Virus record (IMG/VR): IMGVR_UViG_3300037189_004798
Span: 1 to 25,140 of that record
Length of the DNA stretch: 25,140 nucleotides
From: a virus
Reading direction: 5' to 3' (one strand)
The notes under the pieces are model-generated. The model searched no databases. It was not told the origin of the DNA and saw nothing but the letters and a program-made list of their open reading frames with translations. Made by a program: the position numbers and the translations under genes. Positions 6,685 to 15,243 of the stretch are shown here, piece by piece. Position 1 is the first letter of the stretch. Every line of letters starts with the position of its first letter.

Positions 6685-7650
6685 TTACAGGCTGAAGTAC
6701 ACGATTTGAGTTGGGAAAGCGACCTGAACACCGTACTTGAATTCAGCGTTGAAAATCACGTTCTTTTTCACCGGATCATTGATGAATTCAAACTGCTCTT
6801 CTTCGCCTACGAGGTCAGTACCGATGTAGTAATTCGCCCAGTAGCTGAAGTGGATTTTGTCCGTGCCGTTCAAGCCGGGCAGACCGTACACTTTTGTGCC
6901 TGTGATAGGCTCGATGCACATGAACTGTTCGCCGGTCTCAGGGTTGTAATGGTAGTTGTTGGCTGCAATCAGGTGCTGCTTGTACAACAGGAAAGTGTCC
7001 ACGCCCATGGCGAAGAAACGGTCTTCGCGGGAAAGGATGGCCTTGCCGTCTGTGCTGGCCTGTGCCTGGTTCACCATCTTCAGCACCGCGTCATCAATGT
7101 TGGAAGTTGTCAAGCTGGTGAGCTTTGTCCATCCGCCGCCGGTGGTCGGGTTGCCTTCGATAGGATCGCCTGCGCCACCGAATCCGAGAGCGGTCAAGAT
7201 GGTGTTAAACCCGTCGAATTGGTTACCGGCAACGGTTCCTGCCCAGATGTCGGACTCAAGTTCGTTGGCGATTTTCTGAATTTTCTCGTTTCCGATTTGC
7301 TCTGCAAACGGAAGTTCATTGTCACCGCGTGAACCAGCGGCCATCTGAGTCTGCATCCACTTCACCTTCAGAGCCTTCGGGCATAGGGTCTCATAAACCT
7401 GAATGTCCCCTACGGTCAGAGGGCGCTTTGAAAAGGCGGTTGAACCGGAGCTGGTAGGTTCGCAACCATTAGCCTGGAAGAAGATGGTGCTGTCGAGGAT
7501 GTTCAGGTTGTCCGAGGTCTTGATGCCTGGGATAACCTGCCCCGCACCTTGCAGCATACTTGCGGTGGGAGAGCCAAAGAGGGCTTTGTACAGGAGTGGA
7601 AGGCGGTCTTCTTTCCCGTAATTGTCGAGGTCTGTAACTACGAATGCCAT
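6685..7650 (-). CDS. Major capsid protein
   Basis: 321 residues, of usual size for a HK97-fold shell protein without its own scaffold. It starts MAFVVTDLDNYGKEDRLPLL. Recognisable stretches include ALKVKWMQTQMAAGSRGDNE, the long helix FAEQIGNEKIQKIANELESD followed by IWAGTVAGNQFDGFNTIL (spine helix region), YKQHLIAANNYHYNPETGEQ and a C-terminal strand set ending GVQVAFPTQIVYFSL. The order protease/scaffold, then capsid two bases later, is the standard head module order. It is followed at once by a strong terminator, which would favour high, separate expression of the head unit. Confidence 0.88.
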   Translation of the reverse strand: MAFVVTDLDNYGKEDRLPLLYKALFGSPTASMLQGAGQVIPGIKTSDNLNILDSTIFFQANGCEPTSSGSTAFSKRPLTVGDIQVYETLCPKALKVKWMQTQMAAGSRGDNELPFAEQIGNEKIQKIANELESDIWAGTVAGNQFDGFNTILTALGFGGAGDPIEGNPTTGGGWTKLTSLTTSNIDDAVLKMVNQAQASTDGKAILSREDRFFAMGVDTFLLYKQHLIAANNYHYNPETGEQFMCIEPITGTKVYGLPGLNGTDKIHFSYWANYYIGTDLVGEEEQFEFINDPVKKNVIFNAEFKYGVQVAFPTQIVYFSL

Positions 7651-7652
7651 GT

Positions 7653-9245
7653 TTATTGTGCGTTTTTAATTTTCTTGATTGCGGCTGCGAACTTCTCCAA
7701 TTGCTCATCGCGGCGCGCAGCTTCGCCCCGAAGGCCATTTACTTTCTTCACCGGATCAGCGGCAGGTATAACAGAAAACTGCTCAATCACTTCTACCGTC
7801 TTGGCCTGTGCATTGGTCAGTCGCTCAATGGCGGCTGTCAACTTTTCTATTGCGGTCTGCTGTTCAGCGAACTTGGCAGAATACTCTTCGCGGATCGCGG
7901 CGAATTGGTCAACTGCCAGTTCTTCAGCGGGTTCTTCGTCATTGGCCTTCTCCACGATTTCGGTCACGATGCCGCCTTCGGTGGTAACGAGGTAGCCTTC
8001 GGCTGTTTCGTGTGTGCCGTCCGGAGCGGGTACGAACTCACCTTCTGGTGTCTGTACTTCCAACACCGCGCCTACACCGAGCATTGCGATTTCATCGCCC
8101 GGAAAACGGATAACCGTGCCATCCACGAGTGTGGACTCTGCGAACTTTACTGGGGTTTCTTCCTCTACGGAAAAGCCCAGCAGCTTCTTGATTTCGTTCA
8201 ATTTATTGATTGCGCTCATTTCTGATAATGTTTCGAATTTGAGATTGTCGCACTTTGCGAGAATGGCCGCAATAGCCGACATGGTTTCCTCTTCGGCCTG
8301 AGCTGGCTTGTCCGTAAAATACCCCTCAATGGAAAAGCCCCTGAACTTGCCGTCTTTCACATCCTGCCACACTTGGTTGTTCTCCACGTAATAGGTCAAA
8401 AACCAACTGCCATCGGCTGCGTCTGCCCATGCCTTCGGGGGTGCAATGCCCCTCGATTCGTCTGTAACCCAGCTTTCCATCAGGTACACACCGCCCACCG
8501 GGTTGGCGTGTTCAGCGTTGACGGCATTGTACTTATTCTGCAAGGCCCACAGCTTGACGGCCTTGCGGATGGTCTCCTTGGAAAACTTCACATAGTAGGT
8601 GCTGCCATCCTCTGCCCGGCGCATGATGGGCTTTTCAGCAATCATGGCAGGCCCGGTAATCAATCGCCGTTCTTCCGATTCGATTGAAAACGCCATGCGG
8701 TCTTTCTCGATTTGGTTCAGCGTGGATTCGGTCCACCGCAACATTTCTTCACCGCCCCACAATAGGTAGCTGATAGTACCGCAGGCCTCATCGTCATCAG
8801 GGTTGTAGTATTCTTTGGCACGGCTGAGATACGAATAAGTGCGCTTCACGGTTTCTTCGCTGAGTGCTTCGCCGGATGCAATCTGTTGTGCGCGAACTTT
8901 GCCGACCTGTGTGGCGCATCGGTTATTGATGGCCTCGTTTAATCGGATGCCGCGCTCCGCATTATCGCGGGCTGCTTGTGGATAGTCGGAAAATGAAGAC
9001 AGCTTTTCCTTGTCCTCCCAATAGCTGTAACAGATGGCCGCTGCCTGCTCCTGCTCTTTGCCTTCGCCAATCAGCACAGGAATACACCGGCTGATAAATT
9101 CTTGCTCGGTCTCGCCCGATGTCGGCTCAACGAATTGTTCCGCGCTGAAAAAATGAAAGTCTTCCTCTATCGCGGGTGACTGAACGAGGCTGACCTGTGT
9201 CAGGCCGTCTCCATCTTCGATTTCTAAGTAATAGACGTTGTCCAC
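7653..9245 (-). CDS. Capsid maturation protease (XkdF-like) fused to scaffold
   Basis: 530 residues. Residues 1-30 (YYLEIEDGDGLTQVSLVQSP) and 187-310 resemble the XkdF-like serine protease family: NAEHAN with candidate catalytic His246 and FRGFSIEGYF with candidate Ser305. Residues about 45-185 form an apparent insertion of two modules, one with FISRCIPVLIGEGKEQEQAA, one with YPQAARDNAERGIRLNEAIN and SYLSRAKEYYNPDDDEACGT. From about 320 the protein becomes Glu/Ala-rich with a predicted coiled coil (EYSAKFAEQQTAIEKLTAAI), as expected for a scaffold removed during maturation. The start is GTG 9245, three bases after the TACATTATAG element. Methionines near residues 322 and 343 could give separate scaffold, but I see no firm signal. 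Confidence 0.83.
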   Translation of the reverse strand: MDNVYYLEIEDGDGLTQVSLVQSPAIEEDFHFFSAEQFVEPTSGETEQEFISRCIPVLIGEGKEQEQAAAICYSYWEDKEKLSSFSDYPQAARDNAERGIRLNEAINNRCATQVGKVRAQQIASGEALSEETVKRTYSYLSRAKEYYNPDDDEACGTISYLLWGGEEMLRWTESTLNQIEKDRMAFSIESEERRLITGPAMIAEKPIMRRAEDGSTYYVKFSKETIRKAVKLWALQNKYNAVNAEHANPVGGVYLMESWVTDESRGIAPPKAWADAADGSWFLTYYVENNQVWQDVKDGKFRGFSIEGYFTDKPAQAEEETMSAIAAILAKCDNLKFETLSEMSAINKLNEIKKLLGFSVEEETPVKFAESTLVDGTVIRFPGDEIAMLGVGAVLEVQTPEGEFVPAPDGTHETAEGYLVTTEGGIVTEIVEKANDEEPAEELAVDQFAAIREEYSAKFAEQQTAIEKLTAAIERLTNAQAKTVEVIEQFSVIPAADPVKKVNGLRGEAARRDEQLEKFAAAIKKIKNAQ

Positions 9246-9248
9246 TAT

Positions 9249-9280
9249 CTATAATGTACGGAAGGGCTATCTGTCCTTAT
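9249..9280 (-). promoter_or_regulatory. Late-type promoter P2 (TACATTATAG with ATAAGG 16 bases upstream)
   Basis: On the minus strand TACATTATAG (9258 to 9249) ends three bases before GTG 9245, and ATAAGG (9280 to 9275) lies 16 bases upstream, inside the end of the preceding gene. The hexamer is identical to that of P3. This would start a separate head transcript (protease, capsid). Confidence 0.65.
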
Positions 9281-9866
9281 TTTGGCTCAGAATCTGGAAT
9301 GAGGTCGCAATTTGCTGGCCCATGGCCTGTCCGAGATATTCGCTGAATTCGTCGAAGGTCTGTTGGTTGATGATCTTTGAAAAGAACTGGTTTCCGACCG
9401 TTCCCTTGCGGTTGATTTTCCGTGCCACGGCATACGCGAAACTCTGCCTTCGCTGTGTCTCTGTCTTGCCCCATTCGCTACCTAAGACAATGCCCTTTTG
9501 CCGAACCCAGCCCGTGCTTCCGCCAAGGGCTGCGTATAGTGTGGGGATTGATTGACCCGGCTTTTGGCCTTGGTCTACCGCGTCATAATAATCATTCGCA
9601 TTAATTGCTCCCATTACCTCATTACCCATCTTCCGAGTCCGCGCTGCGTCGAGAGATTGGAAGAGACTCATGCTGGCCCGGCCTGAGGTCGGATTGCGCG
9701 GTAACTTTGAATTCAGCAGGCTTTGCTTTAATCGCTCGGTGGTGTACTCAGTCCATCCGTGAACCAGGTCGGACAGCAGGTCTCCGGATAGGGTCGGCTG
9801 CTCTACATGGCCGCGCCCTAATCGATTCAGATACCGCCGCTGAAGGTCTGTGAGTTTTCCGTTCAT
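9267..9866 (-). CDS. Virion-associated protein of unknown role, downstream of tape measure
   Basis: 199 residues, basic, soluble. It begins MNGKLTDLQRRYLNRLGRGH and later has RASMSLFQSLDAARTRKMGN, DYYDAVDQGQKPGQSIPTL and a C-terminal segment with FAYAVARKINRKGTVGNQFF, followed by FDEFSEYLGQAMGQQI. The second half is weakly reminiscent of small joining or minor tail proteins, but I do not recognise a family. It overlaps the tape measure stop by four bases (ATGA), so it belongs to the tail unit. Its last codons carry the upstream hexamer of promoter P2. Confidence 0.55.
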   Translation of the reverse strand: MNGKLTDLQRRYLNRLGRGHVEQPTLSGDLLSDLVHGWTEYTTERLKQSLLNSKLPRNPTSGRASMSLFQSLDAARTRKMGNEVMGAINANDYYDAVDQGQKPGQSIPTLYAALGGSTGWVRQKGIVLGSEWGKTETQRRQSFAYAVARKINRKGTVGNQFFSKIINQQTFDEFSEYLGQAMGQQIATSFQILSQNKDR

Positions 9867-11512
9867 ATGACCGATGCCCCCCGGAGCATATTTACGCGCC
9901 GCTGTGTGCCGGTTATATCGCCCTCTGTAACGTAGATTTTATTGCTCCATTGCCCGGCCATCTGTGAACCGCCGCCAAGGGTGGATGATGCCGGAAGGGA
10001 TGGCCGCTGGATGCCACCGCCTGCCGGTGTAGGAGCCTGAATGCCGCCGCCCCTGTTGCCGCCCTTGACAATCTGAACCGCCCGCGCTGAATTGGTGATG
10101 ATTACAGCCGCGATTGCCGCGAACTTTGCCAAACCGGCAAGGCCACCCGTTGCCGCGTTGGTAGTGTCTAACGGTGACTGAGAATTTCGCAAGGCCGCCC
10201 CGATTGCCGCGCCGCTGTCAGCCGCAATCTGAGCCAATGCAAAGGCTTTCTGTGCCGCGCTGCCCTGCTCAAATAGTGAGGCCAATGCACCGAGGCTCTG
10301 AGAGGTTGCCGCCTCTATCGTGCGCCGGTGTTCAAAGGCTACCTGATCGGCTTGCTTCTGCCGTTTCACGCGTTCCTCAGCCACCTTGGCCCGTCCGTCC
10401 TCGAATGCCTTGTAAGTTGCTGCCTGTTCATCCAATAGGGCTTTTTCGGCTGCCGCCTCTTCCGCCTTACGCTCTTTGTATGCCGCCGCCTCGGCCGCCC
10501 ATCGTGCCTCCAGTTCAGCGGTGCGCTGTGCTTCGCGTGCCGAATTATCCGCGTCGATTTTGCGCTGCTGTTCTTCCTTTTTACGCTCTGCATCCGCCTG
10601 ACGTTTTTCAAGATTGGCCTGCCGCCTTTCCTCTGCTTCTTCCTGCTGCCTTAATTGTTGCTCAAGCTTCATTTTCTCAAGCTTCAGCCCTACGTCTAAG
10701 GCAGCATTCATAAATGCCACCGATTCATCAGAACCTTTAACTGCCAGTCTGCGCTGCTCCAAGTAGTATTTTTCCAAGTTCTCAAGACGTTTAATCTGGA
10801 ATTCTTCTTCGGTCTTGACCTGACCTGACAAACGCTGCCTGAGTAACTGAATTTCATCCGCTATATCGCCCTGAATTGTTTCCTGTATGGACTCATTCAA
10901 ACTCTGATACGCTTCTTCACTCCTCTCAATTGTCTTGCGAAGTTTTTCGCCTTCCTCTTTCGCCTTCGCCGCGCTGCGAACAAACATATACAGGGTGGCC
11001 GCTACGGCTGCAATAGCCGCACCGATGCCCGTTGCCATGAATGCCCCGGCCATTGTTGAAAACGCCGGTATGACCTGCGTCATAATCGCCGTGCGAATGC
11101 CTACGAGCATGAATTGCATATCCTTCAGCCCCGCAATACCCTGAGCGAATGCCATTGCGCCTTGAATTCGCACCATCGCTTTTTGCAAGTCTTCAGATTC
11201 GCCGCCCAATAAAGCCGCCGCGCCCTGTGCCGCTGCAAACCCATTGGCCATTGTGCCGGTGATATTGGCAATGGCTTGAAATTTATCTGGATGCAGACTT
11301 GCGATGGTGGCGTTCACATCATCCATCCGGTCTTTTAGGTCTGCCACTTTACGCGCCGCCGCTACGGTTCGCGCATCGGTCTCACCGAATGCCTCTGCAA
11401 GGCGCAATGCGTCCTGCTGTGCCTCTCGCAGTTGAGCGCGGAAACTCTTGATTGACTCATCGCCTTTCACCGAGGCTTGCACCTCTACGGGCTGTACTAT
11501 CTTCTTTGCCAT
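9863..11512 (-). CDS. Tail tape measure protein
   Basis: 549 residues with the tape measure layout: an N-terminal helical part (VKGDESIKSFRAQLREAQQD, then coiled coil to about residue 75), a hydrophobic Ala/Gly-rich segment at about 135-185 including ATGIGAAIAAVAATLYMFV, a very long charged coiled coil at about 190-400 rich in Glu, Lys, Arg, Gln and Ala, a second Ala/Gly-rich hydrophobic stretch (KFAAIAAVIITNSARAVQIV), and a Gly/Pro-rich tail. It sets tail length and is probably ejected into the host envelope. At roughly 1.5 angstrom per residue the length suggests a tail near 80 nm. The ATG follows directly on the TAA of the upstream gene. Confidence 0.85.
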   Translation of the reverse strand: MAKKIVQPVEVQASVKGDESIKSFRAQLREAQQDALRLAEAFGETDARTVAAARKVADLKDRMDDVNATIASLHPDKFQAIANITGTMANGFAAAQGAAALLGGESEDLQKAMVRIQGAMAFAQGIAGLKDMQFMLVGIRTAIMTQVIPAFSTMAGAFMATGIGAAIAAVAATLYMFVRSAAKAKEEGEKLRKTIERSEEAYQSLNESIQETIQGDIADEIQLLRQRLSGQVKTEEEFQIKRLENLEKYYLEQRRLAVKGSDESVAFMNAALDVGLKLEKMKLEQQLRQQEEAEERRQANLEKRQADAERKKEEQQRKIDADNSAREAQRTAELEARWAAEAAAYKERKAEEAAAEKALLDEQAATYKAFEDGRAKVAEERVKRQKQADQVAFEHRRTIEAATSQSLGALASLFEQGSAAQKAFALAQIAADSGAAIGAALRNSQSPLDTTNAATGGLAGLAKFAAIAAVIITNSARAVQIVKGGNRGGGIQAPTPAGGGIQRPSLPASSTLGGGSQMAGQWSNKIYVTEGDITGTQRRVNMLRGASVI

Positions 11513-13894
11513 TTATGGTTCTTGAATTAAAAGTATGTTCCAGTCTGCCCCTGTCCATTGGATCGCGGGGCGATATGTATCACCTGCTCCGGGTGTGCCG
11601 ATGTCGGACCGGGTTAAATTGTCCACGCCTTGCAGCCAATCAAGGACCGGCCTGTAACCCTGCCCGCCGCCGCCGTGCGTTGCCCATGCGAACTTGCGCC
11701 CCTGCCCAGGTCCGCCGGTGTACAGGTCCGGCCATCGCTCGTTGTAATCGTCCCTCACGTCGTACCCGCCGCCCGCATCGCCGTTGGAAGGCGTGAACAC
11801 CGCCGCTGTTTTCAGTTTCAGAAACTCGCACCGGGTCAAGTCTTCGCCGCCGGGTACATAGTCGATAATCTTGTTCAGCCGGAAGTATTGCCCATCGAAG
11901 AAATACAGGTCACGGAAGGACCATTTTTGCCAATCCCGCGCCCGCAGGTTCACCATGCAGGTTACGAGCTTGCTGTTTCGGTCCGCAACCTCAGCCAGGT
12001 ATTTGCGCCAATAGCGGTTAACCAGGTTGTTGTTCGTGTAGCTTACACCCGCCGGAAGGTTGATGTAATAGGGCATACCGAAACACAGGTCTTTAGTCGG
12101 GGTGAAGGGGTCATCCAAATGCCCCGCGTGTGGGTAGCCACCGTCTATCTGTTCGCCGTTCAGCCAATAGGTAGGGCTTGCAACCTCATCTGCTAAAATC
12201 CAAGATTCATCCCCCACTTTACCTGACCAGTATAGAATACGCAATTCGCCTTGCGTCTTCCGGTCCGTCTGCATGGCCGCTATCCTGATTTTACCGCCCA
12301 ACCCGGAAATGTACGGCGTGGAGACAAAGGGTATTTCGATCTTCTTTTCTTCCTTGATGAACTCGTTATCCGTGAACACCCGTGCCTCGCCATAAACCCT
12401 GCCCATTGCCTCTGCGTACTCTTTGCTGTCCTCGTCCTGCCCCTGTTTGTAGGTGAACACATACGGGTTGCCCTCAAGTTCCCCCATGGGGGTTATGGTC
12501 ATGGGCTGCGACCGGTCAATCCTTGCCGACAGGTCATGGACCACCGTATCGCGGTAAAATTCATCACGCGGTGCAATGTGCAATTCGTTGCCCCTTCCGG
12601 TTGGTTCGATGTAAAGATTTGCCATGCGGACCATCGTGCGAAGCAATTCGCCCTGTGTCCAGTCCTGTGTCGCAAAGAAGCTGTTAAAGTCCACAGCCTG
12701 CCCGCCTTGCGCGGTAGGAATAACCCGAAAATAACTGCCTGCGTTAATGGTCAGGGTATAGCCGGACGCGATAGTTACCGCGCCGCTGCCCGCTGGGGTT
12801 GCATAGACGTTCAGCGGGCGCACCTCTATGGGTTCACCGAAGGCTGCAAAGATTGTCCCCAGAAACGCGGTGGTCTGCCTGCTTGCTCCGGTTATCGCGT
12901 TATTGAGCATGATGCCGGACGTTGCCACGTCTGCCAGCCTTCCATTCACATAAACGCCAAATTCTACCGTAATGCGCGGATAGGTAATGTCAGACAGGCC
13001 CGTAATTGTTACATCCAGTCCGAGTCCGACCTGATACCGCCCGCCCCATACTCCGGGAACATATTGACCTGTTGACGTGTTGTACAGCCCGCCGGGATCG
13101 GAGCCGCCGCCCGTGCTGTCGTTGTTGAAAACTATTGTAGCTCCTACCGCGTAATTGGCATTGCTGCTGCGCAGCGCGTACACCTTCCGCGCATCAATTT
13201 CATCCTGTGTCAGCCTCAGCCATGCGGGAGCTGGTATAACCCATTCCTTGAATTCATCGGAATTGAAGAAGCTGTCTGCTGAATAGCTGAATCCGGCATC
13301 GCTGAAAATCTTATCAATTACCTGTTTGGCAAAAACGCACGGGGTAAGTTCATTTACGCCCCATACATTGTCGAGGTTCGCGCCCCGGCCCATGTCAATT
13401 AGCGGGTAAACGTACCCGTCTGCCCAGTCATGGGACCAGCTATCCTTAACAATGGTCTTTGTGATTGTGTGGTTAAATTCGGATATGTCCAATTCGTACA
13501 GTTTCCGGTCCCTGATTTTCGCGAACAGGTCCGCCCCTTCGCCGTGAACGCTCACCTCGTATTCAATCTCCCCGCGCCGGGTTACGTTTATGTTCAATAA
13601 CCTCATGTAGCCCCGAACCTGTTCTACCTCATCCACGGTGACCAATGCGGATGCTTTTTTGTTCGGGTTGAAATCCGGCGCGAACTGCGTGCCGGTGTTC
13701 AGCTGCTCCTGATTGATGTCGAAGATATGCCCGAAAATCTTATTGTTGTTCGCCGTGCCGGGTATGCGGTAGGTTTTTGACCAATCGGAAGACCGTGCAT
13801 CCGGTTCGCGGATGTCGGCAATCTCCCTGGTCACCTGCAATGCCTCGTTCTCGGCAATATCCAACTGCCGCCCCTCAATGAACAGCCGCATCAT
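11513..13894 (-). CDS. Large tail tip / hub structural protein
   Basis: 793 residues. It opens MMRLFIEGRQLDIAENEALQ and continues with a segment reading DARSSDWSKTYRIPGTANNN, the pattern of a widespread Bacteroidota phage tail protein whose start contacts the tail end. The middle is beta-rich with Gly/Ser/Thr repeats, and later parts (WTQGELLRTMVRMANLYIEP, then EFYRDTVVHDLSARIDRSQP) resemble baseplate hub or tail-associated proteins. The C-terminus is Gly/Asp/Trp-rich (GGPGQGRKFAWATHGGGG), possibly surface exposed. It overlaps the upstream gene by ATGA. The structural assignment is firm from context and pattern; a Tal or hub function is inference. Confidence 0.72.
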   Translation of the reverse strand: MMRLFIEGRQLDIAENEALQVTREIADIREPDARSSDWSKTYRIPGTANNNKIFGHIFDINQEQLNTGTQFAPDFNPNKKASALVTVDEVEQVRGYMRLLNINVTRRGEIEYEVSVHGEGADLFAKIRDRKLYELDISEFNHTITKTIVKDSWSHDWADGYVYPLIDMGRGANLDNVWGVNELTPCVFAKQVIDKIFSDAGFSYSADSFFNSDEFKEWVIPAPAWLRLTQDEIDARKVYALRSSNANYAVGATIVFNNDSTGGGSDPGGLYNTSTGQYVPGVWGGRYQVGLGLDVTITGLSDITYPRITVEFGVYVNGRLADVATSGIMLNNAITGASRQTTAFLGTIFAAFGEPIEVRPLNVYATPAGSGAVTIASGYTLTINAGSYFRVIPTAQGGQAVDFNSFFATQDWTQGELLRTMVRMANLYIEPTGRGNELHIAPRDEFYRDTVVHDLSARIDRSQPMTITPMGELEGNPYVFTYKQGQDEDSKEYAEAMGRVYGEARVFTDNEFIKEEKKIEIPFVSTPYISGLGGKIRIAAMQTDRKTQGELRILYWSGKVGDESWILADEVASPTYWLNGEQIDGGYPHAGHLDDPFTPTKDLCFGMPYYINLPAGVSYTNNNLVNRYWRKYLAEVADRNSKLVTCMVNLRARDWQKWSFRDLYFFDGQYFRLNKIIDYVPGGEDLTRCEFLKLKTAAVFTPSNGDAGGGYDVRDDYNERWPDLYTGGPGQGRKFAWATHGGGGQGYRPVLDWLQGVDNLTRSDIGTPGAGDTYRPAIQWTGADWNILLIQEP

Positions 13895-15081
13895 AACCTC
13901 TGCCTCCGGTCTTTCAATGCCCGCTGAATGGTGATTGAGTATTGTACCAATCCATCGCGGTTGTACTTCCGCTCAAAGTCAGCGGTGACCATTGTTACCT
14001 TTTCCAGTGCGCTGAAGCTGCCCATGTATGCCACAGGGCTGAATACAAGCTGCTCGATGAATTCGGCCTCTGCGTCCGTCAGGAAGTCCGTATTCAGCAC
14101 CCATTGCTCGGTAAGGGTGGTGTTGTAATTGCTCACGCCGCCCCGGCTGTTGGCGTAGTTGTAGCTGCCCGCCGTGTAGCGGAAGGCATCCTGCTCAAAT
14201 GTCTTGCGCTCTGCATTCAGAGTGCGAACCGTGCGTTTCCGGAAGGTATAAGAATCGAATCCGCCCAGGGTGTTGAGGAAATGAAGGGTAACCGGATCGT
14301 ACTTGGAACACTCCGACCACAAGTTAAACCGCATGGTTTCCGATGCCTTGCCCGCGTATCCGGACGGATAGGCCTGTACTGTGTAGTAAGCCTCATTGCC
14401 CGAAGTAAATCCGATGCTGTTAAAGCTTGTATCGATGCACAGCAGCCGGTCTTTGTAATCCGTATAGGTTCGGTTCTTCGTCACCGTCTGCAATAGTGTT
14501 CCCGCTGCATTGTAGCTCTTGAACTCAACTACCTTATTGACCGTATCCGTGCCGAATAGCGCGGTCAGGCTGTGCTGCTCTGCTGCCTGTACGGAGCGCG
14601 GCCGGACATCGGTGAGGAACTTTGCCCCTGCTGTTCCGCCGCTCGCTGTGAGGTAGTCGGCAGCCGCGAAGGTCGGGAAGTCTTGAATCGGTACGCAGGC
14701 ATCCCAACTGAACTTATTGGCTGTATTGACTACCCCGCTTGCCTCTGTGACGCTCCCTGAGCCGGACTCGTATCCGAACTTCGCCCGCCACGTGGTAATC
14801 CTGTCTTGCGCGACGATTGCCGCCGCTGACGGTGGCTGGAAGTCATTGCCGACATAGCTGCCGATAATCTCGGTGACATCGAATACCGCTTCATTCTGTG
14901 TGCTGCCATAGCGTATGGGTGCTTTGAGTTTTGCGACGATTGAGCCGTTTACCTCGACTTCGCACAGGTAGCGGAAATTAGCCGCTCCGGTGATTGCGTT
15001 ATCGGATTCGCGAACTACGAATGTGAGCGGATTGAACGCGGGTGAGTACTCGGACGGCTGCTGCTCTATTGAATAGGCCAT
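13891..15081 (-). CDS. Distal tail structural protein
   Basis: 396 residues, the first gene of the tail unit. It begins MAYSIEQQPSEYSPAFNPLT, followed by FVVRESDNA and FRYLCEVEVNGSIVAKLKAP, then NEAVFDVTEIIGSYV. This N-terminal module recurs in tail proteins of Bacteroidota phages. The C-terminal half is beta-rich (FDSYTFRKRTVRTLNAERKT) and ends with KYNRDGLVQYSITIQRALKD. It probably makes part of the tail tip with the next gene, which it overlaps by ATGA. It is read before the tape measure, the reverse of the commonest siphophage order. The ATG lies three bases after the TACATTATAG element. Confidence 0.7.
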   Translation of the reverse strand: MAYSIEQQPSEYSPAFNPLTFVVRESDNAITGAANFRYLCEVEVNGSIVAKLKAPIRYGSTQNEAVFDVTEIIGSYVGNDFQPPSAAAIVAQDRITTWRAKFGYESGSGSVTEASGVVNTANKFSWDACVPIQDFPTFAAADYLTASGGTAGAKFLTDVRPRSVQAAEQHSLTALFGTDTVNKVVEFKSYNAAGTLLQTVTKNRTYTDYKDRLLCIDTSFNSIGFTSGNEAYYTVQAYPSGYAGKASETMRFNLWSECSKYDPVTLHFLNTLGGFDSYTFRKRTVRTLNAERKTFEQDAFRYTAGSYNYANSRGGVSNYNTTLTEQWVLNTDFLTDAEAEFIEQLVFSPVAYMGSFSALEKVTMVTADFERKYNRDGLVQYSITIQRALKDRRQRL

Positions 15082-15084
15082 TTC

Positions 15085-15118
15085 CTATAATGTATCGAAA
15101 TCCAAAATGCGCCCTTAT
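15085..15118 (-). promoter_or_regulatory. Late-type promoter P3 (TACATTATAG with ATAAGG 18 bases upstream)
   Basis: On the minus strand TACATTATAG (15094 to 15085) ends three bases before ATG 15081, with ATAAGG (15118 to 15113) 18 bases upstream. It follows a terminator closing the early block and would start the tail transcript. A 20-base palindrome lies two bases upstream of the hexamer. Confidence 0.68.
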
Positions 15119-15120
15119 CG

Positions 15121-15140
15121 TCTTCCTGACATCAGGAAGA
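15121..15140. promoter_or_regulatory. Perfect 20-base palindrome next to late promoter P3
   Basis: TCTTCCTGA and TCAGGAAGA are perfect nine-base inverted arms around a two-base centre. The site abuts the upstream element of P3. It lacks a following T-run in either direction, so it fits an operator or activator site better than a terminator. Confidence 0.5.
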
Positions 15141-15144
15141 TGAT

Positions 15145-15173
15145 AAAAAAAGGCCACCCTGTTACAGATGGCC
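15145..15173 (-). terminator. Rho-independent terminator closing the early block
   Basis: On the minus strand GGCCATCT (15173 to 15166) and GGGTGGCC (15159 to 15152) pair over eight positions with two G-U pairs around a TGTAAC/A loop, followed by seven T (15151 to 15145). It lies 70 bases after the stop of the last early gene and before promoter P3. Confidence 0.82.
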
Positions 15174-15243
15174 CCAGCCCCTTTGTTTCATGCGGCAGAA
15201 AGCACTCATCCGCTCCGCGAATCTCTCGCGGCAGCATTCGGGG

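Noticed and set aside
6583-7332. 249-codon open frame on the plus strand opposite the capsid gene
   Set aside because: It is a mirror of the capsid coding sequence; no recognisable domain, promoter or start signal.
8945-8965. TGTGGATAG resembling a DnaA box
   Set aside because: Single imperfect copy inside the protease gene, no cluster, no AT-rich unwinding region.
12251-13075. 274-codon open frame on the plus strand opposite the tail tip gene
   Set aside because: Shadow of strong codon bias in the minus-strand gene; residue pattern is not protein-like.
15121-15140. Palindrome considered as a terminator
   Set aside because: No T-run follows it on either strand; the actual terminator with seven T is at 15145-15173.
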